Shown here piece by piece: positions 45,017 through 54,193 of a stretch of DNA of 64,000 nt. The position numbers and the translations under genes are program-made. A model generated the notes under the pieces. That model was not told the origin of the DNA and did not search any database. It saw nothing but the letters and a program-made list of their open reading frames with translations. Numbering within the stretch: position 1 is the stretch's first letter; every line of letters starts with the position of its first letter. This DNA comes from an uncultured Burkholderiales bacterium. GTDB taxonomy: Bacteria > Pseudomonadota > Gammaproteobacteria > Burkholderiales > Eutrophovitaceae. The stretch spans positions 43,082-107,081 of the forward strand of contig CATOSA010000040.1 of NCBI GenBank assembly GCA_951812315.1, read 5' to 3'.

Positions 45017-46102
45017 ATGACCAGCCAACTGTTTACGCCGATTTCCCTGAACCAGATTGAACTTCCCAACCGTATTGTCGTCTCGCCAATGTGTCAGTAC
45101 ATGGCGAACGATGGTTCTGCGACCGACTGGCATCTGATGCATTGCGGCCAGATGTCCATGGGCGCAGGTGCGCTGCTGATACTTGAGGCGACCCACGTCG
45201 CACCGGAAGGGCGGATTTCACACCGCTGCCTCGGTCTTTATAGCGATGAGAACGAGGCAGCGATCAAGCGCGTGGTTGATTTTTGCAAAGCGCATGGCGT
45301 TGCAAAAATGGGCATTCAGCTTGCGCATGCCGGGCGCAAGGGTTCGGCACATACGCCGTTCGAGAGCGTCAGTCCGCTAGGCCCCGACGAGGAACCGTGG
45401 ACAACCCTCGCTCCGTCAGCGCTGGCGTTCGCTCCGGATTGGCCGGTGCCACAGGCAATGTCCGCCGATGAAATGAAAAACGTAAAACAACAATTCGTGG
45501 ATTCCGCGAAGCGCGCCGTTCGCGTCGGGTTTGACGTTGTTGAATTGCACATGGCGCATGGATACTTGCTGCACGAGTTTGTTTCGGCTATTTCCAACCA
45601 TCGTCAGGACGACTATGGCGGATCAGCTGAAAAGCGGATGCGCTATCCACTCGAGGTGTTCGAGGCTGTACGCGAAGTCGTGCCGCACGATCGGGCGCTG
45701 GGGGCGCGTATCTCGGCGACGGATTGGGTCGATGGCGGCATAACGCCGGACGAAATGGTTTCTCTGGCGAGAAGCTTGAAGTCGCTTGGTTGCGATTTCG
45801 TCGACGTCACGTCCGGTCAGCTCGACCCGCGCCAGAAGATCCCGTTCGCACCCGGCTTCAACGTTCCGTTTACCCGGCGTGTTCGCGAAGAAGTCGGATT
45901 GACAACAATGGCGGTCGGCATGATTACCAAACCGCAGCAGGCCGAAGAGATCGTCGCCAGTGGCGGCGCCGATCTGGTCGCTCTGGCAAGAGGCGTCATG
46001 GATGACCCGCGCTGGGCCTGGCATGCTGCACGTGAACTTGGCGCCGAGACCGGTTACCCGATGAACTATCAGCGTTGCCATCCGTCAGTATGGAGGGCAT
46101 GA
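45017..46102 (+). CDS. NADH:flavin oxidoreductase / Old Yellow Enzyme (YqjM-like)
   Basis: 361 aa from ATG 45017 (MTSQLFTPISLNQIELPNRI); the ORF-track ATG at 44879 lies in methyltransferase debris. FMN TIM barrel with VVSPMCQYMA (YqjM-type Cys near the flavin), IQLAHAGRK (substrate His), VELHMAHGYLLHEFVSAISN and YGGSAEKRMRYPLEVFEAV, and the phosphate motif near ALARGVMDDPRWAWHAA. Reduces activated C=C bonds. Followed 44 nt later by the cation-chloride-type permease. Confidence 0.93.
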   Translation: MTSQLFTPISLNQIELPNRIVVSPMCQYMANDGSATDWHLMHCGQMSMGAGALLILEATHVAPEGRISHRCLGLYSDENEAAIKRVVDFCKAHGVAKMGIQLAHAGRKGSAHTPFESVSPLGPDEEPWTTLAPSALAFAPDWPVPQAMSADEMKNVKQQFVDSAKRAVRVGFDVVELHMAHGYLLHEFVSAISNHRQDDYGGSAEKRMRYPLEVFEAVREVVPHDRALGARISATDWVDGGITPDEMVSLARSLKSLGCDFVDVTSGQLDPRQKIPFAPGFNVPFTRRVREEVGLTTMAVGMITKPQQAEEIVASGGADLVALARGVMDDPRWAWHAARELGAETGYPMNYQRCHPSVWRA

Positions 46103-46146
46103 CGACTGCCCGCTGCCATTGGCTGTCTTCCTGAGTCTTGTTGACG

Positions 46147-48699
46147 ATGCCTTCGGCCGATACTGAAATTAAAACCGGTCCAAGCCGTGGCGGCATGCGC
46201 GGCGGATTCGGAACGTTCGGCGGCGTATTCACGCCGAGCATCCTGACGATTCTCGGGATCATTCTATTCCTGCGCCTCGGTTACGTTGTTGGTAGCAGTG
46301 GACTGATTAAAGGCCTGGCGATCATCCTGCTTGCCAACGTCATTTCGGTCTTAACGACGTTTTCGCTGTCGGCGATTGCTACGAACTTCAAGGTCAAGGG
46401 CGGCGGTATTTACTACTTGATCTCTCGCACGCTTGGTCTGCGATATGGCGGTTCCATCGGAGTCGTACTCTTTCTCGCGCAATCCGTGTCAATCGGTTTT
46501 TACTGCGTTGGCTTCGCAGAGGTACTGGCGGCGATGGTCAGCTCGGACAACCAGTTACTCATCCAGGTTGTTGCCGCCATTGCGGTCCTGTCATTGTTCG
46601 CGGTGGCATGGCGTGGTGCTGACTTTGCGACGCGGTTCCAGTATTTCATCCTGGTATTGCTGGCAGCATCGATCTTGTCATTCGTTGCAGGCGCATTGGG
46701 TCAATGGGATGGCGGTCAGCTGGCTCAGAACATGGGTCGGCCAGCGCAATCACCGCCGTTCTGGGTCGTGTTCGCTATCTTCTTTCCAGCCGTGACCGGT
46801 TTCACGCAGGGCGTCGCAATGTCGGGCGAATTGCGTGACCCCGGCAAGAGCATCCCTGTCGGGACTTTCCTCGCGGTCGGGCTATCAATTGTGATTTACC
46901 TCGGCGTCGCAATTCTGTTCTCGGGCAGCGCGCCCAACGACGTTCTGGCGAGTGATCACGCAGTGATGCGCAATATATCTGCGGCCGGCTGGCTGATTGA
47001 TGTCGGTGTAGTCGTAGCAGCGCTTTTGTCTGCGTTGGCGTCTTTCCTCGGTGCGCCCCGAATTCTCCAATCTCTTGCGGGCGATCGCGTCTTTCCGTTT
47101 CTTCAGCCGTTCGCGCATGGCGTAGGTGCACGGCGCAATCCCCGTCGTGGCGTAGTGCTTTCATGTGCGATCGCGCTTGCCGTTGTAGCGCTCGGTTCTC
47201 TGGATGCGATTGCGCTGGTGGTGTCGATGTTTTTCCTCGTGTCCTACGGATTGGTAAATTACGCGACCTATTTCGAAGCCAGTGCCGAGAGTCCATCGTT
47301 CAGGCCGACGTTTCGCTGGTACAACAAGGTGTTCAGCCTCGCAGGATTATTTGCCTGCGTTGGCGTTGCAGTGGCGATTGATATTTGGTCTGCGGTCATC
47401 GCCATCGCGATTCTTCTGGCGATTCTTCAGTATCTGAAAGTGAAGGGTAGCGCCGCGCGCTGGGCTGACAGCCGGCGTTCGTTCTACCTGAAGCAAGTGC
47501 GTGAGAATCTGCTGGCTGCATCCCGCGAAACCGAACATTCGCGCGATTGGCGGCTGAACATTCTTGCTTTCTCGGATAGTCCGGCGCGGCGTGCCGGGCT
47601 GCTGCGGTTCGCTTCCTGGGTTGAAGGAGGAAGCGGTCTTACCACAGTGGTACGTGTGCTCGAAGGTGAAGGTGTGCGGATGCTCAAATCGCGCGAGACC
47701 GCCATCGATGAACTGACAAAGGAACTGAAGAAGTACGGGTCGAATGCTTTCCCGATGGTAATTGCCGCACCGAGCTTCGAAGCTGCGCTGCCAATTGTTG
47801 TCCAGGCTGCGGGAACCGGTCCGATTAGTAACAACACTGTGCTCGCGAACTGGTTTGACGGGAAATCGGGACTGATCAACGAATGGGCGAGTAACCGCTT
47901 TGGCCGTCGCTTGCGCACCGCTTTCCGCCTTGGGAGCAACCTTCTTATCCTTAATGCCGAACAGGCAGAATGGGAACAGCTTGATGCTGTCTCGTCGAGC
48001 GACCGCGTCATTGATATATGGTGGCAGGCAGACAAGACCGGGCAGATGATGGTATTGCTTGCGTATCTGATGACTCGCAGTGACGATTGGCGCGACGCGA
48101 CCATACGCGTTCTGGTCCCGGTCGATCAGACGGAGGCAGACACGCATCTGGGCGAAGTGAAGGCAGTGCTCACAGCGGCGCGCATTGAAGCGGATACTGC
48201 GTTGGTAGTTGACGCCAACAGCGAATCCATCGCCGCGCAGTCTGCAAACGCATCCATCGTGTTTATGCAATTTGCAATTCGCGACGGACGTATCGCTGAT
48301 CCGTTTGGCAACGACGTTAGCCTGATACTGCCGCGTTTACCCATGGTGGTTATGTCTATGGCTGCCCAGGACGTTGACCTTGATGCGCAGCCAGACGAAG
48401 GTAGTGCTGCGCGAAACGCAGCACTACTCGATCGCGTCAGTGACGCGCAACGTCGCGCGGCACGCGCGCAACAAGAGACGGCTGAGGCAGCCGATGCAGC
48501 ACGCAGCGCGGTTTCGGCTATGGCAGGCGCTGCGTCTGAAGGCGTCAATCAGGAGACGATTGAAAAGCTCCGTGGCGAACTCGAAGATGCCCAGAAGCAG
48601 GCCCAGAAAGCGGCCCGCCGTGCTGTAGTTACGTCCGGGCGTCGGGAGGCTGCGGAGCGTGCGGCCAGAGAAGCGGGACTGGATGTGCCCGACACGTAA
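46147..48699 (+). CDS. APC-superfamily permease, cation-chloride-cotransporter-like, with coiled-coil tail
   Basis: 850 aa from ATG 46147. Twelve or so hydrophobic segments occupy residues ~25-440, opening GTFGGVFTPSILTILGIILFLRLGYVVGSSG, the hallmark of SLC12/CCC-type transporters; FFPAVTGFTQGVAMSGELRDPGKSIPVGTF matches the conserved mid region. A soluble domain follows (~450-745, LRFASWVEGGSGLTTVVRVLEGEG), as in eukaryotic CCC proteins. The last ~100 residues are an Ala/Arg/Glu-rich predicted coiled coil (DAQRRAARAQQETAEAADAA), which is unusual for the family. Probably moves K+, Na+ or amino acids with chloride; ions unproven. Confidence 0.85.
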   Translation: MPSADTEIKTGPSRGGMRGGFGTFGGVFTPSILTILGIILFLRLGYVVGSSGLIKGLAIILLANVISVLTTFSLSAIATNFKVKGGGIYYLISRTLGLRYGGSIGVVLFLAQSVSIGFYCVGFAEVLAAMVSSDNQLLIQVVAAIAVLSLFAVAWRGADFATRFQYFILVLLAASILSFVAGALGQWDGGQLAQNMGRPAQSPPFWVVFAIFFPAVTGFTQGVAMSGELRDPGKSIPVGTFLAVGLSIVIYLGVAILFSGSAPNDVLASDHAVMRNISAAGWLIDVGVVVAALLSALASFLGAPRILQSLAGDRVFPFLQPFAHGVGARRNPRRGVVLSCAIALAVVALGSLDAIALVVSMFFLVSYGLVNYATYFEASAESPSFRPTFRWYNKVFSLAGLFACVGVAVAIDIWSAVIAIAILLAILQYLKVKGSAARWADSRRSFYLKQVRENLLAASRETEHSRDWRLNILAFSDSPARRAGLLRFASWVEGGSGLTTVVRVLEGEGVRMLKSRETAIDELTKELKKYGSNAFPMVIAAPSFEAALPIVVQAAGTGPISNNTVLANWFDGKSGLINEWASNRFGRRLRTAFRLGSNLLILNAEQAEWEQLDAVSSSDRVIDIWWQADKTGQMMVLLAYLMTRSDDWRDATIRVLVPVDQTEADTHLGEVKAVLTAARIEADTALVVDANSESIAAQSANASIVFMQFAIRDGRIADPFGNDVSLILPRLPMVVMSMAAQDVDLDAQPDEGSAARNAALLDRVSDAQRRAARAQQETAEAADAARSAVSAMAGAASEGVNQETIEKLRGELEDAQKQAQKAARRAVVTSGRREAAERAAREAGLDVPDT

Positions 48700-48788
48700 C
48701 GTGGCTGCTATCACATGGCAAATTTTGAACGACCTGCGATCGTTGCAGGCGAATTGCAAACCGAACTGTTCCTGGCAGTTATACATTC

Positions 48789-49343
48789 ATGTCTGAAAGT
48801 CATCGTCTTGCATCCCCGGCTATCCGTTCCTGCACAGAACAGGACTTTGACGATATTCATTTCATCATCAATGAAGCGGCGCAGGCATATCGCGGCGTAA
48901 TACCTGCTGATTGCTGGCACGAACCCTATATGGGGCGCGCTGAACTCAGGCGTGAAATTGAATCTGGCGTGAATTTTCTCGGGTACGAAAGTGATGGAGA
49001 ACTGCGAGGCGTTATGGGGGTGCAGTGCGTCTCGGATGTAACGTTGATCCGTCATGCCTATGTGAGAACCGTAGTGCAGCGCGACGGCGTGGGCGCCGCT
49101 TTGCTTGTCAGGATTGTGGCCGAAGCTATGCCGCCAGTGCTGGTCGGGACCTGGGCTGCAGCGAGCTGGGCCATCGCCTTCTACCAAAAACACGGATTTG
49201 AATTGGCCGCTCCGGAAAGAACTGCAACATTGCTGCGCCACTACTGGACGATTTCCCAAAGACAGCTCGAAACGTCGGTGGTGCTAGCGTGCAATGAGGC
49301 GCACAATATTCGTACAGCCGAGAGTGAAGCAGGTGACCCATGA
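48789..49343 (+). CDS. GNAT family N-acetyltransferase
   Basis: 184 aa. The N-terminus IRSCTEQDFDDIHFIINEAA, the central YVRTVVQRDGVGAALLVRIV (acetyl-CoA-binding motif A, here Q-R-D-G-V-G-A) and VGTWAAASWAIAFYQKHGFEL (motif B) mark the fold. Its stop overlaps the start of the dioxygenase gene by four bases (ATGA), so the two are translationally coupled. Substrate unknown. Confidence 0.88.
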   Translation: MSESHRLASPAIRSCTEQDFDDIHFIINEAAQAYRGVIPADCWHEPYMGRAELRREIESGVNFLGYESDGELRGVMGVQCVSDVTLIRHAYVRTVVQRDGVGAALLVRIVAEAMPPVLVGTWAAASWAIAFYQKHGFELAAPERTATLLRHYWTISQRQLETSVVLACNEAHNIRTAESEAGDP

Positions 49344-49951
49344 AAGCTGATCAGGATTTGCGTTCAAAACGCAGAGAGTTTCTTGCCGCAGGTGCGACAT
49401 TGCCATTGGCGCTGGCTACAGGCACGTTGACTGTTGGCATACTGGCGCAACGCACGTCGCTGGCTGCAACGCCGGACTGTGGAGATGGTCCTACGCCGCG
49501 GCAGACAGCTGGCCCATTTTTCAAACCCGAGTCGCCGCTGCGAACGTCGCTCGTCGAGGCCGGCGCAAGCCGTGATGCGATGATGCTCAGCGGTCGCGTA
49601 TTGTCGACGTCATGCAAGCCTGTCACCGGTGCGTTGATCGACTTCTGGCACTGCGATGCACAGGGAAATTACGATAATCGGGGCTACCGCTTCCGTGGCT
49701 ATCAGTTCGCAGATGACGATGGACGCTTTTCGTTGCAAACGGCAGTGCCGGGTTTGTATCCGGGCCGCACCAGGCATTTCCATGTCATCGTACAGGCCCC
49801 CAATCGCCGTCCTTTGACAACCCAGCTGTATTTCCCTGGCGAACGTTTGAACGAGAGGGACTTCTTGTTCAGTCCGGCGTTGGTCATGAACGTCTCTGGC
49901 GACAGCGCGCCAATGCGTGCACAGTTTGATTTCGTGCTCAACCTGAGTTGA
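49340..49951 (+). CDS. Tat-exported intradiol ring-cleavage dioxygenase-like protein
   Basis: 203 aa. The N-terminus SKRREFLAAGATLPLALATG is a twin-arginine-type signal. The rest matches the intradiol dioxygenase fold: TAGPFFKPESPLRTSL, GRVLSTSCKPVTGALIDFWHCDAQGNYDNRGYRFRGYQ (first iron Tyr region) and RTRHFHVIVQAPNRRPLTTQLYF (His ligands). Catechol-type substrates would be cleaved between the hydroxyls. Exported members of this family exist and are poorly characterised. Coupled to the GNAT gene by a 4-bp overlap. Confidence 0.88.
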   Translation: MKADQDLRSKRREFLAAGATLPLALATGTLTVGILAQRTSLAATPDCGDGPTPRQTAGPFFKPESPLRTSLVEAGASRDAMMLSGRVLSTSCKPVTGALIDFWHCDAQGNYDNRGYRFRGYQFADDDGRFSLQTAVPGLYPGRTRHFHVIVQAPNRRPLTTQLYFPGERLNERDFLFSPALVMNVSGDSAPMRAQFDFVLNLS

Positions 49952-49996
49952 GGCGTCGGATGCGAGACGGCGATCTGGCTGATACAAGACGCCTAA

Positions 49997-51180
49997 TTAA
50001 TTGATCGCGTGTACCAGCCAAAGACTGACCGAAGGCACAAAGAACAGCAGAATCACGCGCAGGAAGTCCGATGCCAGAAATGGAATCACGCCTTTGAACG
50101 TTTCCATCATCGGCACATCTTTGGCAAGACTATTGATGATGTATATGTTGAGACCGACCGGCGGATGAACCAGGCCGATCTGCATCACCATCAGCATGAG
50201 GATGCCGAACCAGATTGCCTTGTCGTTATATGCCAGTCCCCAAAGGTCCAGACCCATAACCGCCGGAAAAACTACCGGAATTGTGAGGATGACTGCGGAC
50301 AACTCGTCCATGAAGAAACCGAGGATGATGTACAAGCCGATGATGCAGGCAACGATAACGAGCGGTGGCCATTCAAGACCAGTGACCCAGTCCGAAAGGT
50401 GGGAGGGCATTTGTGACAACGCCAGCGCGCCGTTGAGCATGTCCGCGCCAAGAAATGTGAGAAAGATCATCCCCGCTGTTTCGGCAGTGCCGAACAGGCA
50501 GCGGCCAAACGTTTTCCAGTTCAGCTCCCTGCGAAGTAGTGCGGCGATAAAAGTACCGGCAGCTCCGACGGCTGCGCCCTCCGTCGGTGTGAACATACCG
50601 CTGTAGATGCCGCCGAACACGATTGCAAACACCGCAGCGACCGGCCAGACCTCGACAAATGACTTCCGGCGCTCCGCAGTGCTCTGACGCGCTTGCGATG
50701 GTGCCAATTCTGGTCGCGCACGCACGACCAGCCAGATCGCCAGACAATAGCCAAGAGTCGCGATTATTCCCGGAACGAATGCGGCAAGAAAAAGTTTGGC
50801 GATGTTTTGTTCAGTGAGAATCGCATATACCACCAATGGGACTGATGGCGGAATAAGAATTCCCAGTGTGCCACCGACTGCCAGCGTGGCCGTTGACAGT
50901 CGCCCTGAATAATTGTGGCGGCGCATTTCGGACAGGGCGACTTGCGAGAGTGTTGCAGCCGTTGCGACCGATGATCCGCATACGGCGCCAAACGCGGCAC
51001 ACGCGTAAATCGATGCCATTGCCATTCCACCGCGAAAGTGCCCAACCAGCGAGTTTGCGAATCTGAACAGGGCGCGCGACAAGCCGCCTTGTGTCGCGAA
51101 CTGTCCCATCAATATAAACAACGGAATAACCGAGAGGTCGTATACGGAAAAGCGCGCAAACGAGGCTGTGTAAAAACCCG
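49997..51180 (-). pseudogene. TRAP transporter large permease (DctM-like), 5' truncated
   Basis: Multi-helix membrane protein of the TRAP DctM family (GHFRGGMAMASIYACAAFGA, STATLAVGGTLGILIPPSVPLVVYAILTEQ, FFMDELSAVILTIPVVFPAV). The ORF track starts at Met 51121 inside a helix, but homology continues upstream in frame (FYTASFARFSVYDLSVIPLF) to about 51180, where it runs into the 26-bp inverted repeat and meets a TGA. Roughly the first 50 residues and any start site are missing. No DctP or DctQ gene is near. As sequenced it is probably not functional. Confidence 0.85.
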
Positions 51181-51225
51181 GAGGCCATCTCGTTCGAGGT
51201 GGCCTCCGGGTTTTTACACAGCCTC
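51162..51225. terminator. 26-bp perfect inverted repeat, terminator-like, at a truncation junction
   Basis: GAGGCTGTGTAAAAACCCGG...AGGCCA (51162-51187) is exactly complementary to 51200-51225. The 12-nt centre TCTCGTTCGAGG can itself pair (CTCG/CGAG). GC-rich stem ends followed by TTTTT on both strands make it look like a bidirectional intrinsic terminator; it begins at the stop codon of the small minus-strand gene. But one arm is also DctM coding sequence, so the palindrome may instead be a fold-back rearrangement scar. Confidence 0.75.
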
Positions 51226-51484
51226 ATGCGAGGGAGTTACTTTGGTTTGGTCCTAACTCTCTACAAGCGCTTCGCGGATGTTCGTTATGGATAGCGAGCA
51301 CCTGCGTGTAGTAACCGGTTCGGAAACCTTTGGAATACTCGTCCATGCCATATCTGTAGGAGTCAGATAGCTCTGTCCCGTTCTGTTGCGATACTTCGCC
51401 GTCTACGTAACCCTGAGCGCGCTTGAGCGTCCAGCACATTTCTTCTGCGAGTTCGTTTCTCTTATCTTTCAAAGAATCCTTCAT
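51224..51484 (-). CDS. small protein of unknown function in the junction island
   Basis: 86 aa from ATG 51484 (AAGGGGGG upstream). Sequence MKDSLKDKRNELAEEMCWTL then RAQGYVDGEVSQQNGTELSD: charged, no signal peptide, no motif I recognise. The ORF-track form starting at 51595 extends into the antiporter region and is not supported. It lies between two 5'-truncated transporter genes and ends at the palindrome, so it probably arrived with the rearrangement. It could be a cassette-type accessory gene. Confidence 0.55.
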   Translation of the reverse strand: MKDSLKDKRNELAEEMCWTLKRAQGYVDGEVSQQNGTELSDSYRYGMDEYSKGFRTGYYTQVLAIHNEHPRSACRELGPNQSNSLA

Positions 51485-51541
51485 GTTGCCCCCCTTGCGG
51501 ATTGTTTGCGTTGCCCAACCATTCAACGCAAAAAACGTTCG

Positions 51542-52600
51542 CGCCTGGGCGCATTTCTCGCCGGCATGCTGCTCGCAGACTCGGAATACCGTCACGAACT
51601 CGAAGCGAGCATCGAACCTTTCAAGGGCTTGCTACTTGGATTGATCGTCAGTGAACCGGTGCGCATTGCAGCGATCGTTGCCGGCTTGATGCTGACAAAA
51701 GCCGCAGTCCTGTTCGTCGTCGCACGGATAGCGGGGCAAAGCGCGGTTACCGCGCGCTCACTGGCAGCAACCCTGTCGCAGGGTGGCGAATTTGCATTTG
51801 TACTGTTCGCGATCGCGGTCAACGGCGGCATTGTGCAAGCGCAACTGGCAGGCACACTCGTAATCGCCGTCACCATTTCAATGGCGTTGACCCCATTAGC
51901 CATGGCGGTCGACGATGCATTACGCAGGCGCAATACCGCAAAAGCCAAACGAGAGTACGAGGAAATTGAAGCCGACGACGCGGCAATCATCATTGCCGGT
52001 TTCGGACGGGTCGGCCACATGGTCGCGCGCACGCTTACTGCGCGTGGCATCCACTTTACGGCACTTGACATTAGTAGTGAACAGATCGATGTGGTGCGGC
52101 GTTTTGGCAACAACAGGGCATATTACGGCGACGCGTCGCGACTGGACATGCTGCGCGCAGCGGGTGCGCAAGATGCCAGAATATTCGTGCTGGCCATCGA
52201 CGATATCGAGGCATCTGTCCACACTGCCGAGATGGTGAAGAAGCATTTTCCGCATCTGAAGATTCTTGCCAGAGTGCGTAATCGCTTTCATGCCCATCGG
52301 CTGATGGATATCGGCGTGGATTACCTGATACGCAAAACGCTCGGCTCGGCACTGGAGCTGGCAGAAAACGTACTCCTTGAAACCGGAATGTCATCCTGGG
52401 AAGCTCGCGATACGGTCGGCACGTTCCGGAAACATGATGAGCAAACCATGTTGCGCCAGCATGCGGTCTACCACGACGAGTCACAACTTATTCAAACCTC
52501 ACGCGAAGCGGCACTGGAACTGCAGGATATTATGGAGTCCGACCGCGAATCACAGACCCTGGCCGATGAGGCGGTGTTCTCTCCGGGTGATGTCAGATAG
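51542..52600 (+). pseudogene. Kef-type K+/H+ antiporter, 5' truncated and internally deleted
   Basis: Homology begins abruptly at RLGAFLAGMLLADSEYRHELE, about residue 250 of a normal KefB/KefC. The following FFIAVGMS-type membrane segment is missing (FKGLLLGL runs straight into IVSEPVRIAAIVAGL), an apparent in-frame deletion of ~45 bp. The rest is normal: two or three helices, then the RCK/TrkA-N domain (AAIIIAGFGRVGHMVARTLTARG) and KILARVRNRFHAHRLMDIGVDYLIR. Upstream codons in the ORF track (MRYFAVYVTLSALERPA...) are the antisense of the small gene and are not part of the protein. Confidence 0.85.
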
Positions 52601-52619
52601 CTTTGAGCGCTCGGAATAG

Positions 52620-52695
52620 CGCCGAACCGGCGATGCCGACTATATTGCCGGGCATATTCAATGTAATTCATCTGTAAGGAAATGCCGGTTCGGCG
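52620..52695. repeat. 12-bp inverted repeat after the antiporter remnant
   Basis: CGCCGAACCGGC (52620-52631) and GCCGGTTCGGCG (52684-52695) are perfect complements with a 52-nt spacer. It lies between the antiporter stop and the ECF sigma gene. The spacer is too long for a typical terminator; a dispersed repeat or a paired protein-binding site is possible. Confidence 0.5.
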
Positions 52696-52833
52696 GTTCT
52701 GGTTCTCAAGAGGCTGGAAAAGTCGCTGTCCGTATTCGGGGCATGCCCGGAGGCGGGCGTCGCCACCGAGGGTCAGCGCGGGCTTACAAGGCCACCTACG
52801 TCCGCACATGAAGGTAACGCAGCGCAGACTTGT

Positions 52834-53346
52834 ATGAAGCAACACAGCTACGAAATGATTGTGCGGGCGTACTCATCGGATCTTTTCCGATTTGCGTACT
52901 CGATGTGCCGCAATCGATGGCAAGCCGAGGACCTTGTCCAGGAGACGTTTGCCGCTGCATGGCGGGCGCGCGATTCGTTGCGAGACGAGTCAGCGGCGAA
53001 AGCATGGCTGTTTTCGATCTTGCGCAACGAGCATGCCCGCATATATCAGCGCAAGCGAGTAGACATTGCGGATATCGAGATCGATGATCTTCCAGCGACA
53101 ACGTTCTCCGGTCACGAAAGAGTGGAACTGGTGGACGCTGTGAATACACTTCCTGAGCATTTTCGTGAACCGTTGTTATTGCAGATTCTGGGAGGCTTCA
53201 GCGGCCAGGAGATCGCCGAAACGCTGGGAATCAGCGAGCAGAACGTCATGACCCGATTGACGCGGGCACGCCAGGCCTTGCAGCGCGCCACTGGTTCACA
53301 ATCAGCCATCGAAAAAACCGCGTTTCCCAATGCAAGGCGTCGCTGA
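52834..53346 (+). CDS. ECF RNA polymerase sigma factor of the Buf locus
   Basis: 170 aa. Region 2 (LFRFAYSMCRNRWQAEDLVQETFAAAWRARD) and region 4 (LPEHFREPLLLQILGGFSGQEIAETLGISEQNVMTRLTRARQAL) are both clear. It heads a five-gene rightward run (sigma, anti-sigma, bufA, bufB, bufC). The stop is one base before the anti-sigma ATG. In related loci such sigma factors turn on the Buf genes under metal stress, and that role is inferred here. No promoter motif common to the sigma and bufA upstream regions could be picked out by eye. Confidence 0.92.
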   Translation: MKQHSYEMIVRAYSSDLFRFAYSMCRNRWQAEDLVQETFAAAWRARDSLRDESAAKAWLFSILRNEHARIYQRKRVDIADIEIDDLPATTFSGHERVELVDAVNTLPEHFREPLLLQILGGFSGQEIAETLGISEQNVMTRLTRARQALQRATGSQSAIEKTAFPNARRR

Positions 53347-53347
53347 C

Positions 53348-54034
53348 ATGGATTGCCTCGCTTACCGTCGTATCAAGCTGGCAACACCGCAGGATGCCAG
53401 CCCGGAAATCATTGCGCACGCGCGTGAATGCCGCGAATGTGCTGCGTTTACGCGTCAGCTCGAGGCGTTCGAACAGGATATGCATACGACCCTGCATATT
53501 CCCGTTCCCGAGGGACTTGCGGAAAAAATCATCCTGCGTCGTGGCAAGCCGCATTGGTTAAAGGCCAGCTGGCTTCCCGTGGCTGCGGCCATCGTCATCA
53601 CGCTGGCTGCTCTCGTGGCGTTGAACACATTGCCGTCGCGCGAAAGTTTTTCGCAACAATTCGTTGATCACGTACTGTCAGAGCCAGATGTCATCGCGGC
53701 AAACGCAGATGTCGAGGCGGATGCATTGGAACTCGCATTCGCCGACTTCGGCGGAAAGTTACGGAGCGATATCGGCGATGTGAAGTATATCGGCAAATGC
53801 CAGATTGGCGGCGTCGCCTCGACCCATGTGCAAATATCTACACTTGCCGGCGATGCCGCCCTGCTCCTCAGGCCAGGACGCAGCGCAGAAATTGACACTC
53901 CCGAGGTCCATGAAGGCCATGCAGTTGTTGTCGTGCCTGTCCCGCGTGGCAGCATTGCGATCGTCGCGGCCACACCGCGGCAGGCATCGCAAATTCGGTC
54001 ACTGGTTCTGGCGAGCTCGGATTTTCATGGCTAG
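53348..54034 (+). CDS. membrane anti-sigma factor with zinc-binding ZAS motif
   Basis: 228 aa from ATG 53348. The N-terminal cytoplasmic part has the zinc anti-sigma signature HARECRECAAF (HxxxCxxC). One membrane helix follows (WLPVAAAIVITLAALVALNTL), then a ~130-residue periplasmic domain ending at VLASSDFHG. It should hold the ECF sigma factor inactive at the membrane until a periplasmic or redox/metal signal releases it. The Cys pair makes a thiol-reactive metal a plausible trigger. It begins one base after the sigma stop. Confidence 0.88.
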   Translation: MDCLAYRRIKLATPQDASPEIIAHARECRECAAFTRQLEAFEQDMHTTLHIPVPEGLAEKIILRRGKPHWLKASWLPVAAAIVITLAALVALNTLPSRESFSQQFVDHVLSEPDVIAANADVEADALELAFADFGGKLRSDIGDVKYIGKCQIGGVASTHVQISTLAGDAALLLRPGRSAEIDTPEVHEGHAVVVVPVPRGSIAIVAATPRQASQIRSLVLASSDFHG

Positions 54035-54193
54035 CACCGAAATTCATGCAACCGGTCTTGTAAGGATTACGTAGATTACCGTGTCCCCTTATTCGGGCGG
54101 ACAACTCTGGCCGTCACCTGGGCACCTGCCGGACCTGGATGTTCGATGGAGCCCCAGGGCACAATCAAGAACACCTTTTAAAGGAGAGACTTT

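Noticed and set aside
47347-48270. 307-codon minus-strand ORF
   Set aside because: Antisense shadow of the SLC12-like permease, Cys/Arg-rich with no domain.
51224-51560. Integron cassette with attC site
   Set aside because: GCCCAAC and GTTAGGA look like attC core pieces, but they do not pair in the right order or spacing and no integrase is present. The palindrome is a simple perfect hairpin rather than an attC with a bulged stem.
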